Assembly: GCA_005879255.1 (NCBI GenBank)
Contig: VBKY01000260.1
Span: forward strand, 1 to 8,500
Reading direction: 5' to 3'
Source: Deltaproteobacteria bacterium
GTDB lineage: Bacteria; Desulfobacterota_B; Binatia; UBA9968
DNA length: 8,500 nt
The translations under genes and the position numbers were made by a program. Numbering within the stretch: position 1 is the stretch's first letter; every line of letters starts with the position of its first letter. This document shows positions 6,322 through 8,500 of this stretch, one piece after another. The notes beneath the pieces are model-generated. The model was not told where the DNA came from. It was given only the letters and a program-made list of their open reading frames with translations, and did no database searches.

Positions 6322-7755
6322 ATGAATTGCGCGACACGGAGATCGATTTGGTCTGGTTTGAGATGCGGTTTAGGCTTCATCGTATTCTCGTCGCTCGCGA
6401 TCGTGCCGATCTCAAGCGCGGCAAATCTCGCCGCATTGGAGACCACTCGGCCACCGTCGTTTGCCGCCATCGCCAAGAAAACCATGCCGGTGGTGGTCAA
6501 CATTTCGACGAGCTCGCAGCGCTCAGGGCGCTCCGGATCCAACGATCCGATCGAGGATTTTTTTAACCGCTTCTTCGGTGAAACGATTCCCAAGGAGAGT
6601 ACCCAACGCAGTCTCGGCTCAGGCATCTTGATCAGCAAGGACGGCGAAATCTTGACCAACTACCACGTCGTACGGAGTGCGGACACGATCAAAGTTAAAT
6701 TGGCTGATCAGACCGAATACGAAGCGCGACTGGTGGGCAAGGACGATCGCACCGACATCGCATTGATCAAAACTCGAAAATCGCCCGGCAATCTGCCGTT
6801 TGCCAAGCTCGGCACATCGAGCCAACTGGACGTCGGCGATTGGGTGATGGCGATCGGCAATCCGTTCGGTTTGGAGCACACGGTGACGGCGGGAATCGTC
6901 AGCGCCAAAGGACGCGTGATTGGCGCTGGCCCTTATGACAGCTTTATCCAGACCGACGCGTCGATCAATCCTGGAAACAGCGGCGGACCGCTGATCAATG
7001 CTGTGGGCGAAGTTGTCGGCGTCAACAGCGCGATCTTCAGTCAGACCGGAGGCAATGTCGGTATCGGGTTTGCGATTCCGATCGATCTAGCGAAGAAAAT
7101 CGTCGAACAATTGCGCAAGAATGGCCGCGTAGTACGGGGCTGGCTCGGCGTCCGAGCCCAGGACGTGACCGTGGCGATGGCCTCATCGCTGGGCCTTACG
7201 CGCAACCCGAGCGACATGGCGGTCGTGACCGAGGTTGCCGAAAATAGTCCGGCCGCCGAAGCCGGGGTCAAGACCGGCGACATTATCGTCGAGTTCAACG
7301 GCAAGGCCGTGCCCAAGAGCCACGATTTTCCCGGCGTGATCGCCGATACGTCCCCGGGGCAGAAGGTGACGCTAAAAATTTTTCGCGACAAAAAAGAGCA
7401 AACGATGGCCGTAAAAATCGGCGAGCTGCAGGACGAAAACGACCCCAATCAACAGGCTGAAGCGCGCGATCCGGAACTGGGGCTACGGGTTCAGAGAATT
7501 ACGCCTGAAGCGGCGCGCCGTTTAGGCTTGAATTCATCGAAAGGCGTGCTGGTAGTGGAAGTTCAACCGGGCAGTCCGGCCGATCAAGTGGGTATCGAAC
7601 CGGCAGATGTCATCCGGGAAGTCAATCAGCGGCCGGTCGGCAATGTCCGGGACTTCGAACGGGCAACGCGCCAGGGGCGTCGTGGTGACCGTATACTGCT
7701 GCTTGTGCAACGCGGCGATAACGCGGTATTCTTCGCAGTGAAGCGTAAGGGGTAG
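6322..7755 (+). CDS. Periplasmic serine endoprotease, DegP/DegQ (HtrA, Do) family
   Basis: Envelope protease/chaperone that degrades misfolded exported proteins. From the ATG at 6322 it is 477 aa, the usual length for a two-PDZ Deg protease. A signal peptide runs to about residue 33 (basic RRSIWSGLR, hydrophobic core, then ISSA). The chymotrypsin-like domain carries the full triad: His115 in TNYHVV, Asp145 in DRTDIALIK and Ser220 in INPGNSGGPL. PDZ1 spans about 270-367 (GWLGV at its start, then SPAAEAGVKTGDIIVEFNG), and PDZ2 about 387-472 (GVLVVEVQPGSPADQVGI). An in-frame ATG at 6283 would add 13 residues, but it has no ribosome-binding site and gives an overlong n-region. At 6322 a GGA lies close upstream, also weak. 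Signal-peptide shape and the candidate promoter favour 6322. tatA follows after 9 nt. DegP, DegQ and MucD cannot be told apart here. Confidence 0.95.
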   Translation: MNCATRRSIWSGLRCGLGFIVFSSLAIVPISSAANLAALETTRPPSFAAIAKKTMPVVVNISTSSQRSGRSGSNDPIEDFFNRFFGETIPKESTQRSLGSGILISKDGEILTNYHVVRSADTIKVKLADQTEYEARLVGKDDRTDIALIKTRKSPGNLPFAKLGTSSQLDVGDWVMAIGNPFGLEHTVTAGIVSAKGRVIGAGPYDSFIQTDASINPGNSGGPLINAVGEVVGVNSAIFSQTGGNVGIGFAIPIDLAKKIVEQLRKNGRVVRGWLGVRAQDVTVAMASSLGLTRNPSDMAVVTEVAENSPAAEAGVKTGDIIVEFNGKAVPKSHDFPGVIADTSPGQKVTLKIFRDKKEQTMAVKIGELQDENDPNQQAEARDPELGLRVQRITPEAARRLGLNSSKGVLVVEVQPGSPADQVGIEPADVIREVNQRPVGNVRDFERATRQGRRGDRILLLVQRGDNAVFFAVKRKG

Positions 7756-7760
7756 GAGGA
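7754..7760 (+). promoter_or_regulatory. Strong Shine-Dalgarno site of tatA
   Basis: AGGAGGA overlaps the protease stop codon (TAG, 7753-7755) and lies 4 nt before the tatA ATG. It is by far the best ribosome-binding site in the window; most other genes here have weak or no recognisable sites. This fits a small, abundantly made protein translated from a shared transcript. Confidence 0.75.
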
Positions 7761-7764
7761 AATT

Positions 7765-7962
7765 ATGTTTGGATTGGGCCTGCCGGAACTGATGGTCATT
7801 TTGGTGATCGCGCTGGTTATTTTTGGACCGAGCAAACTGCCGCAGATCGGCAGTGGACTGGGGAAGGCGATCCGCGATTTCAAAAAAGGCGTAACCGGGG
7901 GAGACGATGACGAAGCCAGCAAAGACGCGAAGAAAGAGAACTCCAAAGATCTGCCTCGATAG
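7765..7962 (+). CDS. tatA: Sec-independent (twin-arginine) translocase subunit TatA/TatE
   Basis: TatA oligomerises in the inner membrane to let the TatBC-bound, folded twin-arginine substrate cross. The protein is 65 aa, at the short end of the usual range. It has the canonical layout: short periplasmic N-terminus, one transmembrane helix (about 6-20, LPELMVILVIALVIF), the FGPSKLP hinge (20-26), an amphipathic helix (about 24-41, ending DFKKG) and a charged tail with DDDE at 47-50 and several lysines. FGP followed by KLP is the family hallmark. A TatB would usually be longer, so TatA/TatE is preferred. The start is fixed by AGGAGGA 4 nt upstream. It follows the Deg protease gene by 9 nt, so the two should be cotranscribed. 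No tatB or tatC lies beside it in this window, which is common where tat genes are scattered. Confidence 0.93.
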   Translation: MFGLGLPELMVILVIALVIFGPSKLPQIGSGLGKAIRDFKKGVTGGDDDEASKDAKKENSKDLPR

Positions 7963-7968
7963 CAATTC

Positions 7969-8026
7969 TCCAACAGCCGTCATCGAAATAGGGGAACGTG
8001 GTTTCCCCGACGGTTTTTCCAACAGC
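7969..8026. repeat. 9-bp direct repeat TCCAACAGC flanking the tatA terminator
   Basis: TCCAACAGC occurs at 7969-7977 and again at 8018-8026, 49 bp apart, bracketing the terminator hairpin almost exactly. A perfect 9-bp match at this spacing could be the footprint of a small insertion with target duplication, or chance. The unit between the repeats is too short for a mobile element with genes. Confidence 0.35.
7977..8018 (+). terminator. Rho-independent terminator of htrA-tatA, with bulged stem
   Basis: The 3' arm TTCCCCGACGG (8003-8013) runs straight into TTTTT (8014-8018). It pairs with a split 5' arm: GGGGAA (7991-7996) matches TTCCCC, and CCGTC (7977-7981) matches GACGG, with the 9 nt ATCGAAATA bulged out between them. 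The loop is CGTGGT. It starts 15 nt after the tatA stop, the expected place. If only the upper six pairs form, the U-tract is offset by five bases and the signal would be weaker. Confidence 0.6.
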
Positions 8027-8057
8027 TAAATTCAAATTCTATTTTTTCCTGCGCAAC

Positions 8058-8092
8058 TTGTGTTCTCAGGCACACGTCGGGAGTTGTGTTCT
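8058..8092. repeat. 9-bp direct repeat TTGTGTTCT
   Basis: TTGTGTTCT is found at 8058-8066 and 8084-8092, 26 bp from start to start, in the spacer between tatA and the methyltransferase gene. An AT-rich tract (8027-8048, with AAATTC twice and a T6 run) precedes it. No gene is supported in 7963-8149. The repeat may be a binding site pair or chance. Confidence 0.3.
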
Positions 8093-8149
8093 GGAGAGAC
8101 CTTCCTCGACTTCGGCATAATCGGAGGCAGGACGTGCTTGGATCAAGTC

Positions 8150-8500
8150 TCAGAGCTCGCGCATCGGGGAAAACGTGCGGTTTTCTTTTCGCAACAACAG
8201 AACCGTATAGAGGGACGTTTTATTCAGTTTGTAGATCTTTTCGACCTTGAGTTTGGCGGTTTCGATGAATGGTTTCAGTTTGAGATCGGTACGCCAACCG
8301 AGCCAACGCGTGATCGGGTCGAATGCTTGTGTGACCATCCCTAGCAGAGGAACATCGCTGGTGAAGTGATTCACGATGACAATTCTGCCGCCTGGTTTGC
8401 ATACCCGCTTGGCTTCGGCAATCATTCGCTCCGGATCAGGCACGACAGTGACAACGTGAAACGCCATGACGTAGTCAAAAGTATTATCAGGAAAGTCTAG
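8150..8500 (-). CDS. SAM-dependent methyltransferase, PmtA-like (partial, 5' end outside window)
   Basis: C-terminal 116 residues of a class I methyltransferase. The frame stays open to the window edge (DFPDNTFDYV is encoded before the first in-window ATG), so the true start and the SAM-binding glycine motif lie beyond 8500. Visible motifs are FPDNTFDYVMAFHVV, an acidic motif II of the Methyltransf_11 fold, then VPDPERMIAEAKRVCKPGG and RIVIVNHF. The VVPDPER, VCKPGG and VNHF combination, followed by LGWRTDLKL and ending LLLRKE, resembles bacterial PmtA, which methylates phosphatidylethanolamine towards phosphatidylcholine. Another substrate (quinone or a small molecule) is possible because the N-terminus is missing. 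The stop is TGA at 8152-8150. It converges on the htrA-tatA operon. No terminator for this strand is evident. Confidence 0.8.
   Translation of the reverse strand, partial: LDFPDNTFDYVMAFHVVTVVPDPERMIAEAKRVCKPGGRIVIVNHFTSDVPLLGMVTQAFDPITRWLGWRTDLKLKPFIETAKLKVEKIYKLNKTSLYTVLLLRKENRTFSPMREL

Noticed and set aside
8060..8344. Plus-strand open frame (94 codons) at the right end
   Set aside because: Most of it is the reverse of the methyltransferase C-terminus, and it has no ribosome-binding site or recognisable domain.
1..8500. Mobile elements, CRISPR arrays, toxin-antitoxin or defence genes
   Set aside because: No transposase, integrase, regularly spaced repeat array, terminal inverted repeats or defence domain was seen on either strand.

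Overview
The window reads as ordinary chromosomal DNA of a free-living, probably Gram-negative bacterium. GC content is moderately high (high fifties percent by eye). Exported proteins carry Sec-type signal peptides, a two-PDZ DegP/DegQ-type protease points to a periplasm, and a PmtA-like phospholipid methyltransferase fits membrane lipids of proteobacterial type. The mix of an NMT1/THI5-like ABC system, a purM-purN pair, MgtE and a protease-TatA pair suits uncultured deltaproteobacterial-type or Rokubacteria/Methylomirabilota-type lineages, but no 16S or other phylogenetic marker is present, so this placement is a guess.

Layout. 35-1857 (+): substrate-binding protein and ATPase of an ABC importer, with no permease in view. 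1858-1942: leader with a strong stem-loop. 1943-4629 (+): purM, purN and a multi-pass flippase-like membrane protein that overlaps purN by 4 nt. 4630-4818: convergent spacer without a clear terminator. 4819-6171 (-): mgtE magnesium transporter. 6172-6321: divergent control region with back-to-back candidate promoters and a repeated 12-bp motif. 6322-7962 (+): HtrA/Deg serine protease followed 9 nt later by tatA. 7963-8149: a bulged terminator hairpin and short direct repeats. 8150-8500 (-): 3' part of a SAM-dependent methyltransferase that runs off the window end.

How the genes work together. purM and purN supply two steps of de novo IMP synthesis. The ABC genes import an unknown small solute. 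mgtE, htrA and tatA are envelope functions: Mg2+ entry, periplasmic protein quality control and twin-arginine export. The convergent methyltransferase may act on membrane lipids.

I found no CRISPR array, transposase, integrase, tRNA, rRNA, phage gene or defence cassette, and nothing that convincingly looks like an undescribed system. The observations most worth a second look are the divergent mgtE/htrA control region, the purM leader hairpin, the translational coupling of the flippase-like gene to purN, and the tight htrA-tatA pair.
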